Origin: Phormidium tenue FACHB-1052
GTDB lineage: Bacteria; Cyanobacteriota; Cyanobacteriia; Phormidesmidales; Phormidesmidaceae
NCBI RefSeq assembly: GCF_014696675.1
Contig: NZ_JACJQN010000012.1
Span: forward strand, 124,001 to 188,000
Length of the DNA stretch: 64,000 nucleotides
Direction: 5' to 3'
Shown here: positions 35,673 through 45,258 of the stretch, in pieces
Numbering within the stretch: position 1 is the first letter of the stretch
How the letters are laid out: the number at the start of each line of letters is the position of its first letter
The notes under the pieces: model-generated
Databases searched by the model: none
What the model was told of the DNA's origin: nothing
What the model saw: only the letters and a program-made list of their open reading frames with translations
Translations under genes and position numbers: made by a program

Positions 35673-35928
35673 TCAGTTCATCCACTAGAGATCGTCCCTC
35701 GGGGACATATCTTCGAACCATGGCCTGAATCTTGGCGATGGTGCTTTGCCCAGCACTCTCTGCTTCATCCACAGCTAAAACCTGGGCGGGTAGAGATGCA
35801 ATGGGCTCAGACTGGGGAGCCAAAAGCACAATTACCTGAACATCTACACCTTCAGGGCATTCTGGGGCAACCAGCTCAATTTTGCCGCCAGCACCGACTC
35901 GAACCGTTTGTTGTAGCGCTTTCAGCAT
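35638..35928 (-). CDS. antitoxin of the PIN toxin (AbrB/VapB-like)
   Basis: 96 residues. The N-terminal MLKALQQTVRVGAGGKIELVAPECPEGVDVQVIVLL is the beta-rich segment of cyanobacterial AbrB/VapB-type antitoxins that binds operator DNA. The rest is a flexible, acidic-basic tail (IQAMVRRYVPEGRSLVDELIADRRAEAERE) that would wrap the toxin. First gene of the pair. It should autoregulate from the ~130 bp upstream. Confidence 0.8.
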   Translation of the reverse strand: MLKALQQTVRVGAGGKIELVAPECPEGVDVQVIVLLAPQSEPIASLPAQVLAVDEAESAGQSTIAKIQAMVRRYVPEGRSLVDELIADRRAEAERE

Positions 35929-36121
35929 GCTTCGCTCTAGAAAAACCCATTTCTAAGATACCGAATGCCTACAGCTCGTGGGCACCAGTTACCCCCAGCA
36001 TTAGGGGTCAGGTGCACTGGGTACTGCGATAGATAACTGTTATGGCTTAATAAGGTACATGACTGGCTCCTTAGATTCTTTGCTCTGCGACCTCTCACAG
36101 CCCTATTGTGCAGCGCTCCAT

Positions 36122-36270
36122 CATTAGTGAGTTACCGCGCAATGGCTCTGTCAGCCCCAACACCTTTAATGCAGCACCGCAACTCTCTACTGCCGGGGCT
36201 GCATACTTTAGTGTGTAGCCGCAATCCTTTAGTGCAAAGCCGCAACATCTTAAGTTGCAGCGCGGCAATG
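36122..36270. repeat. degenerate 21-bp tandem repeats
   Basis: Units resembling CTTTAGTGCAAAGCCGCAA start near 36122, 36164, 36206, 36227 and 36249, i.e. at multiples of 21-22 bp, with a decayed unit in between. Clear at 36206-36248. Confidence 0.7.
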
Positions 36271-36298
36271 CTGCTGCGATCGCGCAACCCTTCAAGTA

Positions 36299-36392
36299 GT
36301 CAATACACAGTACTTCTGTCATAGAGCAACTTCGAATAGTCGCCTGCTGCACGCTTACCTGCTCAATACACAGTGCTGCTGTCATAGCAGCA
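36299..36392. repeat. direct repeat pair
   Basis: A TCAATACACAGT...CTGTCATAG...GCAA segment occurs at 36299-36328 and again at 36363-36392, 64 bp apart, with a few differences. It may mark a duplicated sequence or repeat-element ends. Confidence 0.7.
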
Positions 36393-36708
36393 AATCAATC
36401 ATTTCGGCCCTGCATCACGACTGTTGTGCCACACTTAGCTTCGACCTGCTGCAACATTCATCCGGGCTTTATCAAAACCGCTGGTGTGGGGTCACAATCT
36501 TTCAAATTGAGGCCGCGATCGCCCCTTTGCACCGGGCAATCTTGGCAATAGACGAGACAACTCGACGCTGCGCCCCAACCGTCGTCTCCCATCGCCTGCC
36601 CTGAAACCTTTCGTCGCTCCCCCAAACCTCCGTCACCATTCCTGAACCTTCTTCAGGCAGGCTATTTGATCGTGCCCGTATACAAACCATTACCCAAGGT
36701 GTATCACC

Positions 36709-37068
36709 ATGCCCGTTGTCAACATCGCCCGTCGTCTGCCCGTTAAAACCATCAGCAACGACATCGACTCCCTCAACGGCCTCGGCACCGTCGAAGGCTA
36801 TCTTCCCGTTCGCACCGATGCGTCGCCCGAAGCCCTCAAGGCTAATTTTGACGCCATGCTGGCCATGCAGCAAAAAGAAACCGAGCTGCAAGTGATGGTC
36901 AAAGCCGCCGCCGATGCCGCTCGCCAGGCCGAATGGGAGTTTCATAACTCCATTTTGGGCATGAAAGAAGCTGTGCGGGCGCAGTTTGGCCCCGACAGCA
37001 ACGCCGCCCAGGCGATCGGCTACAAGAAAAAGTCAGAGCGCAAGCGCCCTCGTCGCCGCAGCGCCTAG
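36709..37068 (+). CDS. small conserved-looking protein of unknown function
   Basis: 119 residues. Body: N-terminal MPVVNIARRLPVKTIS, a long helical, charged centre (FDAMLAMQQKETELQVMVKAAADAARQAEWEFHNSILGMKEAVRAQFG) likely to form a coiled coil, and a strongly basic tail (KKKSERKRPRRRSA) typical of nucleic-acid or nucleoid association. Followed by a good terminator and preceded by the repeat region, so monocistronic. I recognise the type as a cyanobacterial small protein but not a function. Confidence 0.65.
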   Translation: MPVVNIARRLPVKTISNDIDSLNGLGTVEGYLPVRTDASPEALKANFDAMLAMQQKETELQVMVKAAADAARQAEWEFHNSILGMKEAVRAQFGPDSNAAQAIGYKKKSERKRPRRRSA

Positions 37069-37116
37069 CGATGCGTCCGTGTCGCCGCCGCGAACGTTAA
37101 CAAAATACCCTCCTAG

Positions 37117-37146
37117 AGACCTGTGGCCCAGCCACGGGTCTTTTTT
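37117..37146 (+). terminator. Rho-independent terminator
   Basis: AGACCTGTGGC (37117-37127) and GCCACGGGTCT (37131-37141) form an 11-bp stem (one G-T wobble) with a 3-nt loop, followed by six T residues. Serves the 36709 gene. Confidence 0.9.
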
Positions 37147-37273
37147 GCTCGCTAGTCACCTCTGGGCGCACTGCCTAGCAACATCGGTTGAGAGCATAGC
37201 GGGGCATGCGTAACTTCTGAAAAACTTTCTCTCCTGGTGGCAGTGCCCACCCTACGGTGGCTACGGTCACCTG

Positions 37274-37360
37274 CTCACCATTGGTGTGACCCTTGATCTG
37301 GCTCCCGTTGCCGACATTCCGCTGCTGTGGCTGGAGCTACGGGCTATCGGCGCTGCCAAA
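37274..37360 (+). pseudogene. decayed fragment of a rodA-like 3' end
   Basis: The reading TIGVTLDLAPVADIPLLWL, then after a one-base insertion SYGLSALPN, aligns to the RodA signature [29 protein letters not shown] encoded at ~29742-29826. By hand count roughly three quarters of bases match. Same strand as rodA, on the far side of the accessory block. A frameshift and lost glycines show it is not functional. Confidence 0.8.
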
Positions 37361-37376
37361 CATTTAGACACAGCGG

Positions 37377-37649
37377 CTAGCGCTCAATGGTGAACCCATC
37401 GAAATGAGCTGATCCTACATAAGGTTCAGTCTCTACTCCGATAACTCGGGCACCCACTGGTCCTTGATGTGCCCAGTGCAGTAGAGCCTTGAGCTGGTCG
37501 CTCGTACCCATTGCCACAATTTCAACGGTGGCATCTGGCTGGTTGCGTACAAAGCCCTTAACCTTTAGCTGTTGGGCTGTCTGGCAAGTGTGATAGCGAA
37601 ACCCAACTCCCTGCACAGTCCCATGAATCACCGCTCGAATTTGTTCCAT
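37377..37649 (-). CDS. acyP: acylphosphatase
   Basis: 90 residues, exactly the family size. Catalytic Arg in VQGVGFRYHTCQTA and Asn in KGFVRNQPDATVEIVA are present, within the ferredoxin-like fold. Hydrolyses acyl phosphates such as carbamoyl- or acetyl-phosphate. ATG at 37649. Cytosolic. Not in an operon with neighbours. Confidence 0.95.
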   Translation of the reverse strand: MEQIRAVIHGTVQGVGFRYHTCQTAQQLKVKGFVRNQPDATVEIVAMGTSDQLKALLHWAHQGPVGARVIGVETEPYVGSAHFDGFTIER

Positions 37650-37986
37650 AGTCCCTGGTCTGTAGGTTGATCACGCCAAGATTTTCCCATAGCGCGTTTG
37701 CTCTACTCCGTATCCCTCACGCCCTGGCGATCGCAACCGCTGTCTCGAAACGCGCCTCAGCCCACCCGACTGAGGGCCACCGATATCGAGATTGATGCGA
37801 TCGCGCCCTTCTGCACAAATATCTGACCCAGTTAGCTTCGCAATCTGCAATCATCGGTCAAAATAGAAGTTTGGGATATTTGTAAGCTCCCAGGGTCGTG
37901 CATCGCTTTGCGGATGCACCCTACGGTTGCTTCCCTGACTCACCTACCCATCCACCCCCTTACCCATCCACCCCTTCCCCCGTTCC
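37650..37986. other. spacer upstream of alaS
   Basis: No gene recognised. It has a REP-like hairpin (37893-37921), and short C-rich direct repeats (TACCCATCCACCCC) just before the alaS ATG. A promoter for alaS is expected here but was not identified. Confidence 0.5.
37893..37921. repeat. REP-like palindrome
   Basis: GTGCATC (37898-37904) pairs with GATGCAC (37913-37919), framed by GGG and CCC, followed by CTACGG. A CACCCTACGG motif also occurs at 37246-37255, suggesting a dispersed genomic repeat. Confidence 0.55.
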
Positions 37987-40638
37987 ATGGCAAAGTCCCC
38001 CACCTCTTCCACTACGATGACCGGCGCAGAGATTCGCCAGACGTTTCTGGAGTTTTATGCGGCGCGGGGGCACGCCATTAAACTGAGCGCATCCCTGGTG
38101 CCCGAAGACCCCACGGTGCTGCTCACCATCGCAGGCATGCTGCCCTTTAAGCCGATCTTCCTCGGCCAGCGTCCGGCGGATGTCGATCGCGCCACCACCT
38201 CGCAAAAGTGCATTCGCACCAACGACATTGAGAACGTGGGCCGCACGGCGCGTCACCACACCTTCTTTGAGATGCTGGGCAACTTCAGCTTTGGCGACTA
38301 CTTCAAGGAGCAGGCGATCGCCTGGGCCTGGGAACTGTCTACCGAAGTGTTCAAACTGCCCGCCGATCGCCTGATAGTGAGCGTCTTTCGCGAAGACGAC
38401 GACGCCTTTGCCATCTGGCGCGACCAGATCGGCATCCCCGCCCACCGCATTCAGCGCATGGATGAGGCCGACAACTTCTGGACCTCTGGCCCTACTGGCC
38501 CCTGCGGCCCCTGCTCAGAGATCTACTACGACTTCCATCCCGAGCTGGGCGACGACAAAATTGACCTCGAAGACGACTCGCGGTTCATCGAGTTCTACAA
38601 CCTGGTGTTTATGCAGTACAACCGGGACGCCGAGGGCAACCTGACGCCGCTGCAAAACCAAAACATTGACACCGGCCTGGGCCTAGAGCGCATGGCGCAG
38701 ATTTTGCAACAGGTGCCCAACAACTACGAAACCGACCTGATCTTGCCGATCATCGACGCGGCAGCGGGGCTGGCCGGTTTGGACTACGGGAAATCTGACG
38801 AGAAAACCAAGGTCTCCCTCAAAGTAATCGGCGACCACGTGCGGGCTGTCGTCCACATGATCGCCGACGGCATTACCGCCTCTAATGTGGGTCGAGGCTA
38901 CATTCTGCGACGGCTGATTCGTCGGGTGGTGCGCCACGGGCGGCTGATTGGCATTGAGGGCGCGTTCATTAGCAAGGTGGCGGAAAGCGCCATTCAGCTA
39001 GCGGAGGAACCTTTCCCCAATACGCGGCAGCGCGAAGTCCAGATCAAAGCCGAACTCGATCGCGAAGAATCCCGCTTTCTCGAAACCCTGGAGCGGGGCG
39101 AAAAGCTGCTGGCTGACATTCTCAAGCGCGAGGGCCAGTCGAAGACCCAGCAAATTTCGGGCACCGATGCCTTCGTGCTCTATGACACCTACGGCTTCCC
39201 CCTAGAGCTGACCCAAGAGATTGCCGAAGAGCAAGGGCTGACGGTAGACGCCGACGGGTTTGAAACGGCGATGGAGGAACAGCGCCAGCGATCGAAGGAT
39301 GCTCATGAAACCATTGACCTGACGGTGCAGGGCAGCTTGGATTCCTTAGCCGAACACATTCACTCGACGGAGTTTTTGGGCTACAAAGACACCACCAGCG
39401 CCAGCAAAGTAGAAGCACTACTGGTCGGCGGGAAGTCGGTGGATCGCATTGAGGCTGGGCAGGAAGGGCAGGTGGTGCTGAACCAGACGCCGTTCTACGC
39501 GGAGTCGGGCGGTCAGGTGGGCGATCGCGGCTACCTCTCCGGCGACGACTTACTGATCCGCGTCCACGACGTCAAAAAAGACGGCGATTTCTTTGTTCAC
39601 TTTGGCCGGGTCGAGCGGGGTGCGCTAGCCGTGGGCGACCAAGTCACAGCCCAGATCGATCGCGCTTGCCGTCGTCGAGCCCAGGCCAACCACACCGCCA
39701 CGCACCTACTGCAAGCGGCGCTGAAAAAGCTGGTCGACCCCGATATTTCCCAGGCCGGTTCTCTAGTGGCCTTCGATCGCCTGCGGTTTGACTTCAACTG
39801 CCCCCGTGCCCTAACCGCTGACGAAGTGCAGCAGGTTGAAGAACAGGTGAATAGCTGGATCGCCGAGGGCCACCATGGGGAGATCACCGTGATGGCGCTG
39901 GAAGAGGCCAAGGCCAAGGGCGCGATCGCCATGTTTGGCGAAAAATACAGCGCCGAGGTGCGGGTGATCGACTTCCCCGGCGTGTCGATGGAGCTGTGCG
40001 GCGGCACCCACGTCAGCAACACCGCTGAAATCGGCCTGTTCAAAATCATCTCTGAGGCCGGGGTGGCCTCCGGCACCCGCCGCATTGAGGCCGTCGCTGG
40101 CCCCGCCGTGCTGGAGTACCTCAACGTGCGCGATGCCGTAGTGCGGGATCTGAGCGATCGATTTAAGGCTAAGCCTGAGGAGTTGAGCGATCGCGTCACC
40201 ACCCTGCAAACCGACCTTAAGACTGCTCAGAAAGAGCTAGAGGCGCTGAAGTCTGAGCTGGCGGTGCTGAAGTCCGATCAGCTGCTGGCCAATGCCGAAG
40301 CCGTGGGTTCCCTCAAAGTGATTGTGGCCGAGCTGGAAGGCGTCAGTGCCGAAGCGCTGAAAACCGCCGCCGAGCGCCTGCTACAAAAGCTAGGGGCTGG
40401 AGCCGTGGTGCTGGGCTCCGTTCCTGAACCTGAAAAAGTCAGCCTAGTCGCCGCGTTTAGCCCAGAAGTGATAGAGCAAAAGCTGCAAGCGGGCAAGTTC
40501 ATTGGCGGCATTGCCAAGCTCACTGGCGGCGGCGGTGGCGGGCGGCCCAACCTGGCCCAGGCGGGTGGACGCGACGCCAGCAAGCTGCCCGAGGCGTTGG
40601 CGAGTGCTAAGGCGCAGCTGCTAGAGACGTTGGTCTAG
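37987..40638 (+). CDS. alaS: alanyl-tRNA synthetase
   Basis: 883 residues. Class II synthetase domain first ([70 protein letters not shown]), then the editing domain with its zinc-site motifs HTATHLL and CGGTHV, and a C-Ala domain with [18 protein letters not shown] at 37987; a second in-frame ATG is at 38017, close to the conserved [10 protein letters not shown] start, so the true start may be the latter. Probably monocistronic. Confidence 0.97.
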   Translation: MAKSPTSSTTMTGAEIRQTFLEFYAARGHAIKLSASLVPEDPTVLLTIAGMLPFKPIFLGQRPADVDRATTSQKCIRTNDIENVGRTARHHTFFEMLGNFSFGDYFKEQAIAWAWELSTEVFKLPADRLIVSVFREDDDAFAIWRDQIGIPAHRIQRMDEADNFWTSGPTGPCGPCSEIYYDFHPELGDDKIDLEDDSRFIEFYNLVFMQYNRDAEGNLTPLQNQNIDTGLGLERMAQILQQVPNNYETDLILPIIDAAAGLAGLDYGKSDEKTKVSLKVIGDHVRAVVHMIADGITASNVGRGYILRRLIRRVVRHGRLIGIEGAFISKVAESAIQLAEEPFPNTRQREVQIKAELDREESRFLETLERGEKLLADILKREGQSKTQQISGTDAFVLYDTYGFPLELTQEIAEEQGLTVDADGFETAMEEQRQRSKDAHETIDLTVQGSLDSLAEHIHSTEFLGYKDTTSASKVEALLVGGKSVDRIEAGQEGQVVLNQTPFYAESGGQVGDRGYLSGDDLLIRVHDVKKDGDFFVHFGRVERGALAVGDQVTAQIDRACRRRAQANHTATHLLQAALKKLVDPDISQAGSLVAFDRLRFDFNCPRALTADEVQQVEEQVNSWIAEGHHGEITVMALEEAKAKGAIAMFGEKYSAEVRVIDFPGVSMELCGGTHVSNTAEIGLFKIISEAGVASGTRRIEAVAGPAVLEYLNVRDAVVRDLSDRFKAKPEELSDRVTTLQTDLKTAQKELEALKSELAVLKSDQLLANAEAVGSLKVIVAELEGVSAEALKTAAERLLQKLGAGAVVLGSVPEPEKVSLVAAFSPEVIEQKLQAGKFIGGIAKLTGGGGGGRPNLAQAGGRDASKLPEALASAKAQLLETLV

Positions 40639-40676
40639 CGCTAAGCTCGTAGCGGCAGTCTATTAGGGCAACACCC

Positions 40677-41621
40677 ATGGGCGATCGCAAAGCCTCAGCC
40701 GACCTCGGAACCACCGAGGACTCTGACTCCTTCAAAAAAACGAAAAAAGACAAAAAGAAGGCAAAGAAGCAGCGTAAAAAAGATCGGGCGAAAGGCCTGG
40801 AGCCCCCTGTCTTTCACCATCTGTCTGAGGCAGAGGGCAGCTCTAAGCTAACCAGCAAATTCTATGAGAAGGAGCTGGCTCGCCTTCAAGTAGAGCTGGT
40901 AAAAATGCAGTACTGGGTGAAGCAGACTGGCACCCGGATCGTAGTTTTGTTTGAGGGTCGCGACGCGGCGGGCAAGGGCGGCACCATCAAGCGCCTCACC
41001 GAGCCGCTCAACCCGCGCGGCTGCCGAGTGGTGGCGTTGGGGACGCCGAGCGATCGCGAAAAAACCGAGTGGTACTTTCAGCGCTACGTGGCCCACCTGC
41101 CCGCCGCTGGTGAAATTGTCTGCTTTGACCGCAGCTGGTACAACCGGGCCGGGGTCGAGCGGGTGATGGGCTTCTGCACTAATGAGCAGTATGACGAGTT
41201 TATGCACACCTGCCCTGAGTTTGAGCGCATGCTGGTGCGATCGGGCATCATTCTGCTGAAGTATTGGTTTTCGGTGAGCGATGACGAGCAAGAGCGGCGG
41301 TTTCAGTCGCGGATTACTGACCCGGCCCGTCGCTGGAAGCTCAGCCCGATGGATCTGGAGTCGCGCGATCGCTGGGTGGAGTATTCTCAGGCCAAAGACG
41401 CCATGTTTGCCCACACCAACATTCCCGAAGCGCCTTGGTTCACCGTCGAAGCCGACGACAAAAAGCGGGCGCGGCTCAACTGCATCAGCCACATTCTCAG
41501 CAAGATCGACTATGTCGATATGACCCCTGCTCCCCTGGAGCTGACCCCGCGCCGCAGTGCTCCAAAGGACTATGAGCGGCCCCCGATCAACGAGCAGTTT
41601 TTTGTGCCCCAGCGCTACTGA
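40677..41621 (+). CDS. ppk2: polyphosphate kinase 2
   Basis: 314 residues. Uses polyphosphate to phosphorylate nucleoside diphosphates or monophosphates. Walker A FEGRDAAGKGGTIKRL at about residue 95, lid and Walker B CFDRSWYNRAGVERVMGF, and SRITDPARRWKLSPMDLESRDRW. Residues ~18-45 form a striking Lys-rich tail (KKTKKDKKKAKKQRKKDRAK), possibly polyphosphate-binding. Subclass (nucleotide preference) cannot be fixed by eye. 38 bp after alaS on the same strand, with a terminator not seen between them. Confidence 0.93.
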   Translation: MGDRKASADLGTTEDSDSFKKTKKDKKKAKKQRKKDRAKGLEPPVFHHLSEAEGSSKLTSKFYEKELARLQVELVKMQYWVKQTGTRIVVLFEGRDAAGKGGTIKRLTEPLNPRGCRVVALGTPSDREKTEWYFQRYVAHLPAAGEIVCFDRSWYNRAGVERVMGFCTNEQYDEFMHTCPEFERMLVRSGIILLKYWFSVSDDEQERRFQSRITDPARRWKLSPMDLESRDRWVEYSQAKDAMFAHTNIPEAPWFTVEADDKKRARLNCISHILSKIDYVDMTPAPLELTPRRSAPKDYERPPINEQFFVPQRY

Positions 41622-41645
41622 GCGATCGGTAATCGCCGTTAAGGG

Positions 41646-42533
41646 CTACAGTTCGGCGATCAGGGCTTTGATGTCGGGCACCTCAAAGAAGGCGCTGGTG
41701 GAGGCGATCAGGCGATCGCCCCAGAGGTTGGTTTTCAAAAATTCGACATCGGCATAGCGGCTGTCCTGCTCTAGGGCTTCGGTGCCCAGGCGCAGGGCCT
41801 CCTGACAGGCGGCGCTACTGGCTCTGACCACCGCCACTCCGCAGTTTTCCTGGGCGTGCAGGGCTGCTGCGATCGCCAGCTTTGGTTCGGGCTCGTTGGC
41901 CGCTAGCTCCAGGCTAGAGCGCCAGTATTCCACAGCCCGCTGGGCCTCGCCCTGCTCGTAGAGCACCAGGCCAATGTTGTTTACCGAGGGCCAAAAGTCG
42001 GGTTCCGCCGCCACCGACTGCTCAAACCGGGCGATCGCCTGGGGATATTGGCCCAGTTTGAAGTAGGTGTTGCCCAGGTCAAACAGTGCACTGGGGTTGT
42101 TGGGCTCAATCTGTAGCCCCTGCTCTAGGAAGCTGGAAGCCAGCTGAGGATTGTCTTGTTGAAGGTAGGCCGAGCCCAGGGCAAACAGTACCCGCGCATT
42201 GTCGGGCAAGAGAGTGCGGGCCTTTTCTAGGAGCGGTAGCGCCTTATCAACCTCGCTGTTTTGCAGGTAGAGACCGCCCAGCAGGGCTAAGACCTGGCCA
42301 TCGTTGGGGGCGAGCTGCGCCGCGAGCTGCGCCAGGGCCAGCGCTCGCCCAAACTGCTGAAATTCTGCTAGCTGCTGAGCCTCGTTGGCAAGGAACAACC
42401 CCTGCTCGGTCATCAGGTCATAGTCAAGGGGCAGCACATAGGGGGTCAACGCCTGGGATTGGGCTGGCAGGGCAGCGCCAAGCAATCCACAGAGGGTGAG
42501 CAGGGGCAAGAGAGAGCGTTTTAGCACGGGCAT
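41646..42533 (-). CDS. exported TPR-repeat protein
   Basis: 295 residues with a signal peptide (LLPLLTLCGLLGAALPAQSQA). At least six tetratricopeptide units follow: FGRALALAQLAAQLAPNDGQVLALLGGLYLQ, DKALPLLEKARTLLPDNARVLFALGSAYLQ, LASSFLEQGLQIEPNNPSALFDLGNTYFK, YPQAIARFEQSVAAEPDFWPSVNNIGLVLYE and others. Such repeats mediate protein-protein contacts in the periplasm or at a membrane. Partner unknown. Convergent with ppk2; queG lies 35 bp upstream. Confidence 0.88.
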   Translation of the reverse strand: MPVLKRSLLPLLTLCGLLGAALPAQSQALTPYVLPLDYDLMTEQGLFLANEAQQLAEFQQFGRALALAQLAAQLAPNDGQVLALLGGLYLQNSEVDKALPLLEKARTLLPDNARVLFALGSAYLQQDNPQLASSFLEQGLQIEPNNPSALFDLGNTYFKLGQYPQAIARFEQSVAAEPDFWPSVNNIGLVLYEQGEAQRAVEYWRSSLELAANEPEPKLAIAAALHAQENCGVAVVRASSAACQEALRLGTEALEQDSRYADVEFLKTNLWGDRLIASTSAFFEVPDIKALIAEL

Positions 42534-42568
42534 TCGCAGGTAGCAGAACTATATAGAGTGTACGTTGG

Positions 42569-43549
42569 TTACGGGTTAGCGCTATGGTCACCCGACCACT
42601 TCTGAGCGGCTCGGGCATTGCGCCGCCACATGGCCGGTTTGATGCGCCGCAGGGCCGAAGCCTGAAATCGACTGTCCCAGTCCGCTTCTGATAGGTTAGC
42701 TAAGTCGTCTAGGTTTGGGGTTAGGTTCCCAGGCCGAGGCTGAAAGTCATCGACGGTGGTGGGCTGGGCAAAGCGCTGGTTCCAAGGGCAGACATCTTGA
42801 CAAATGTCGCAGCCCGCCACCCAGTTTTGCAGGTGGGGCGCGATCGCCTCCGGCAGCGCCGCGTCCCGATTCTCGATGGTGTGGTAGGCAATGCAGCGGT
42901 TAGCGTCCACCACGTAGGGCTGGGTAATCGCTCCGGTGGGGCAGGCCTCTAGGCAGCGGGTGCAGGTGCCGCAGTGGCTAGTCTGGGGCGCGTCTGGGGC
43001 CAGGCTTAGAGTGGTAATCAACTCTCCCAGAAACACCCAGGAGCCATACTGGCGGGTGATCAAGTTGCCGTTCTTAGCTATCCACCCCAGGCCCGCCTGC
43101 TGCGCCCATGCCTTATCTTGCACCGGGCCAGTGTCAGCGTAGTAGCGCACCTGAACCGTTCCCTCACCAGCGGTCGTCAGCCAGTCAGATAGAGCCTTGA
43201 GGCGCTTGTGCAGCACCCGGTGGTAGTCGCGGCCCCAGGCGTAGCGCGAGATTTTGCCGTGGCTCGGGTCGTCGGAATGGCGGTGGGGGGTGTAGTAGTT
43301 GAGGGCCACGCAGATCAGCGATCGCGCCCCCGGCAGCACCTGGCGAATGTCTTGCCGTCGGGGGTTTGCCATCCAGTCCATGTCGGCTTGGTGGCCCTGG
43401 TTGAGCCAGGTTTGCAGGTGGCCCACGGCAGCGGTTTCAGCCGGGCTCGGCTCAGGCTCCACCGCCGCAATACCCACCCGGTGAAACCCCAGGGCTAGAG
43501 CCTGGTCAATCACCACCTGGCGATCGGGCAAACCAGCCGCTTGAGCCAT
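42569..43549 (-). CDS. queG: epoxyqueuosine reductase
   Basis: 326 residues. Cobalamin- and Fe-S-dependent enzyme that reduces epoxyqueuosine in tRNA to queuosine. Two 4Fe-4S cysteine sets: [16 protein letters not shown] and [11 protein letters not shown]. Other landmarks: [42 protein letters not shown], and the C-terminal [14 protein letters not shown]. Slightly short compared with forms carrying C-terminal HEAT repeats. The cobalamin need fits the cob genes in the window. Downstream TPR gene is 35 bp away, so possibly co-transcribed. Confidence 0.95.
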   Translation of the reverse strand: MAQAAGLPDRQVVIDQALALGFHRVGIAAVEPEPSPAETAAVGHLQTWLNQGHQADMDWMANPRRQDIRQVLPGARSLICVALNYYTPHRHSDDPSHGKISRYAWGRDYHRVLHKRLKALSDWLTTAGEGTVQVRYYADTGPVQDKAWAQQAGLGWIAKNGNLITRQYGSWVFLGELITTLSLAPDAPQTSHCGTCTRCLEACPTGAITQPYVVDANRCIAYHTIENRDAALPEAIAPHLQNWVAGCDICQDVCPWNQRFAQPTTVDDFQPRPGNLTPNLDDLANLSEADWDSRFQASALRRIKPAMWRRNARAAQKWSGDHSANP

Positions 43550-43808
43550 TTACAGGTTCATCCTCAAAATCCTAGAGTCCTCTAATCTTAGCGACTGACT
43601 GGCCTTTCTCAGGACGGCCTACGACTCAGCCCCAAGTCACTTAACCCAGGCCACCTAGGTTGCGAATCACGAATGCCCCTTGACAAGGTTAGGAACAGAG
43701 CATAGTTTGTACCATGCTGTAGTTAGCATTGGCATCGGGTGCTGCCCTCTATATCTGTTATTGTCGGTTCAATTACCGTCAGCCCAACTCACCCAGGCAA
43801 GGGCGTTT

Positions 43809-44711
43809 ATGTTTAAGCTTCTCACCAAGTTCGACTACCTGCTGCGCGAAACCTTTCTGGGGCTGCGGCGCGGCGGCTGGATGAACTGGGCGGCCATCAG
43901 CACCATCACCGTGCTGCTGTTCTTATTTGGCATTAGCCTGCAATCGACCTGGCAGCTAGAGCGGCTGCTCAACCAGTTTGGTAGCCAGCTTGAGGTATCG
44001 GCCTATTTAGAAAGCGGTTTTCAGGCCAGCGATCTACAGCCGATAGTCGAGGGCTTCCCCAACGTAGTGGCGGTCACCCCGGTAACCAAAGAGGCGGCTT
44101 GGGAGTCTCTGGTGGTCGACCTAGGCCTGTCTGACATTACAGGGGCCACTGACCAGCTCAAGGGCAATCCCCTGGTTGACGAGCTCAAGGTCAAAGCCAA
44201 GGATTCTGAATCGGTACCGGCGATCGCCACTCAGCTCCAAAGCCTCGAAGGTATCGACGAGGTGCGCTACGTCGATGAAGCCGTCACCCGCCTGGCCCAG
44301 CTCAACGACGGCCTCAAGTGGACGAGCCTGTTTGTGATCACGATTCTCACCCTCACCGCCACCGCCGTCATCACCACCACCATTCGCCTGATTGTGCTGG
44401 CTCGCAAGCGCGAGATCGAGGTCATGCAGCTAGTCGGAGCGACCCGCGTTTGGATCTATCTACCCTTCATTTTGCAGGGGGCAACTTTTGGTCTGGCCGG
44501 GGCCACCGTAGCCTGGGGGCTATTGTTTGCCATTCAGCGCTTTTTAACTGAGTTGGCCACCCAACAGGCTGATTTCATTCAATTTGTGGTGCAGGGGCTG
44601 AGGCTAACCCCTCAGCAGCTCATTCTGCTGCCTGCGTCACTGCTGGGCCTGGGTACCCTAGTGGGGCTAATGGGCAGCTTGCTGGCAGTGCGCAAGTTTT
44701 CGCTGCGATAG
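43809..44711 (+). CDS. ftsX: cell-division protein FtsX
   Basis: 300 residues from the ATG at 43809; a longer frame begins at 43680. A cytosolic N-terminus with LLRETFLGLRRGGWMNWAAISTITVLLFLFG (first helix), a periplasmic loop (EVSAYLES...FQASDLQPI...FPNVVAVTPVTKEAAW), and three C-terminal helices with ARKREIEVMQLVGATRVWIYLPFILQG. FtsX normally pairs with the FtsE ATPase to control peptidoglycan hydrolases; ftsE is not beside it, as is common in cyanobacteria. Confidence 0.93.
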   Translation: MFKLLTKFDYLLRETFLGLRRGGWMNWAAISTITVLLFLFGISLQSTWQLERLLNQFGSQLEVSAYLESGFQASDLQPIVEGFPNVVAVTPVTKEAAWESLVVDLGLSDITGATDQLKGNPLVDELKVKAKDSESVPAIATQLQSLEGIDEVRYVDEAVTRLAQLNDGLKWTSLFVITILTLTATAVITTTIRLIVLARKREIEVMQLVGATRVWIYLPFILQGATFGLAGATVAWGLLFAIQRFLTELATQQADFIQFVVQGLRLTPQQLILLPASLLGLGTLVGLMGSLLAVRKFSLR

Positions 44712-44827
44712 CTATGCCCTAGACCCTCTACAAAGCCGTCCCCAAATAAAGTGTTAGAGTCTGCCCAAATTGGCCATAATAGCTACGGAGCAATGGGCGG
44801 TCTGCATACCGTCAGCGAGGCATCGGT

Positions 44828-45190
44828 ATGAGTACAGTGCTAATTGTGGATGACAGCTCGACCCTGCGAGAAATGATCGCCGGGCTGCTGATTAAGGCGG
44901 GCCTAACCGTAGTGGAAGCCAAGGACGGCGTCGAAGCCCAGGAGATGATTCAGGCGACGCCTCCCGATCTGGTGGTGCTCGACATTGTCATGCCCAATAT
45001 GAACGGCTACGAACTCTGCCGCTGGATCAAAAACACCGCCGCTACTCAAAATATTCCCGTCATTATTTGCTCTAGCAAGGCCGAAGAGTTCGACCGCTAC
45101 TGGGGCATGAAGCAGGGGGCCGATGCCTATATCACCAAGCCCTTTCGCCCCGCCGATATGATTAGTACTGTCAGGCAGCTGCTGCGCTAG
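44828..45190 (+). CDS. single-domain CheY/PilH-like response regulator
   Basis: 120 residues, receiver domain only: VLIVDDSSTLREM, phospho-acceptor Asp in LVVLDIVMPNMNGYELC, a Ser switch in IICSSKA and Lys in AYITKPFRPADM. Resembles PilH/PixH-type regulators of type IV pilus motility and phototaxis, but no chemotaxis genes lie beside it. ATG at 44828. Monocistronic. Confidence 0.85.
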   Translation: MSTVLIVDDSSTLREMIAGLLIKAGLTVVEAKDGVEAQEMIQATPPDLVVLDIVMPNMNGYELCRWIKNTAATQNIPVIICSSKAEEFDRYWGMKQGADAYITKPFRPADMISTVRQLLR

Positions 45191-45258
45191 GGTTCAGCGA
45201 TTGAGAGTTTCACCCAAGCTATAGGGAGTCACCCCTGGCTAGCGTGAACCACTGACAG

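Larger units (their letters stand above)
35929..36708. other. gene-free repeat-bearing stretch
   Basis: No accepted gene. It holds a set of 21-bp periodic repeats (36122-36270) and two copies of a ~29-bp direct repeat (36299-36392). A 96-codon open frame on the minus strand (36095-36385) only reflects the 21-bp periodicity as seven-residue repeats and is not called. The promoter of the 36709 gene lies at the right end. Confidence 0.5.

Noticed and set aside
36095-36385. 96-codon minus-strand frame with seven-residue repeats (CGxxLK)
   Set aside because: It only mirrors the 21-bp DNA repeats, and the plus strand is open too, so coding is not supported.
36122-36392. Possible CRISPR array
   Set aside because: Units are 21 bp with no separate spacers, are imperfect, and no Cas1/2 genes are present; the nearby Cas4-like domain belongs to the FtsK fusion.
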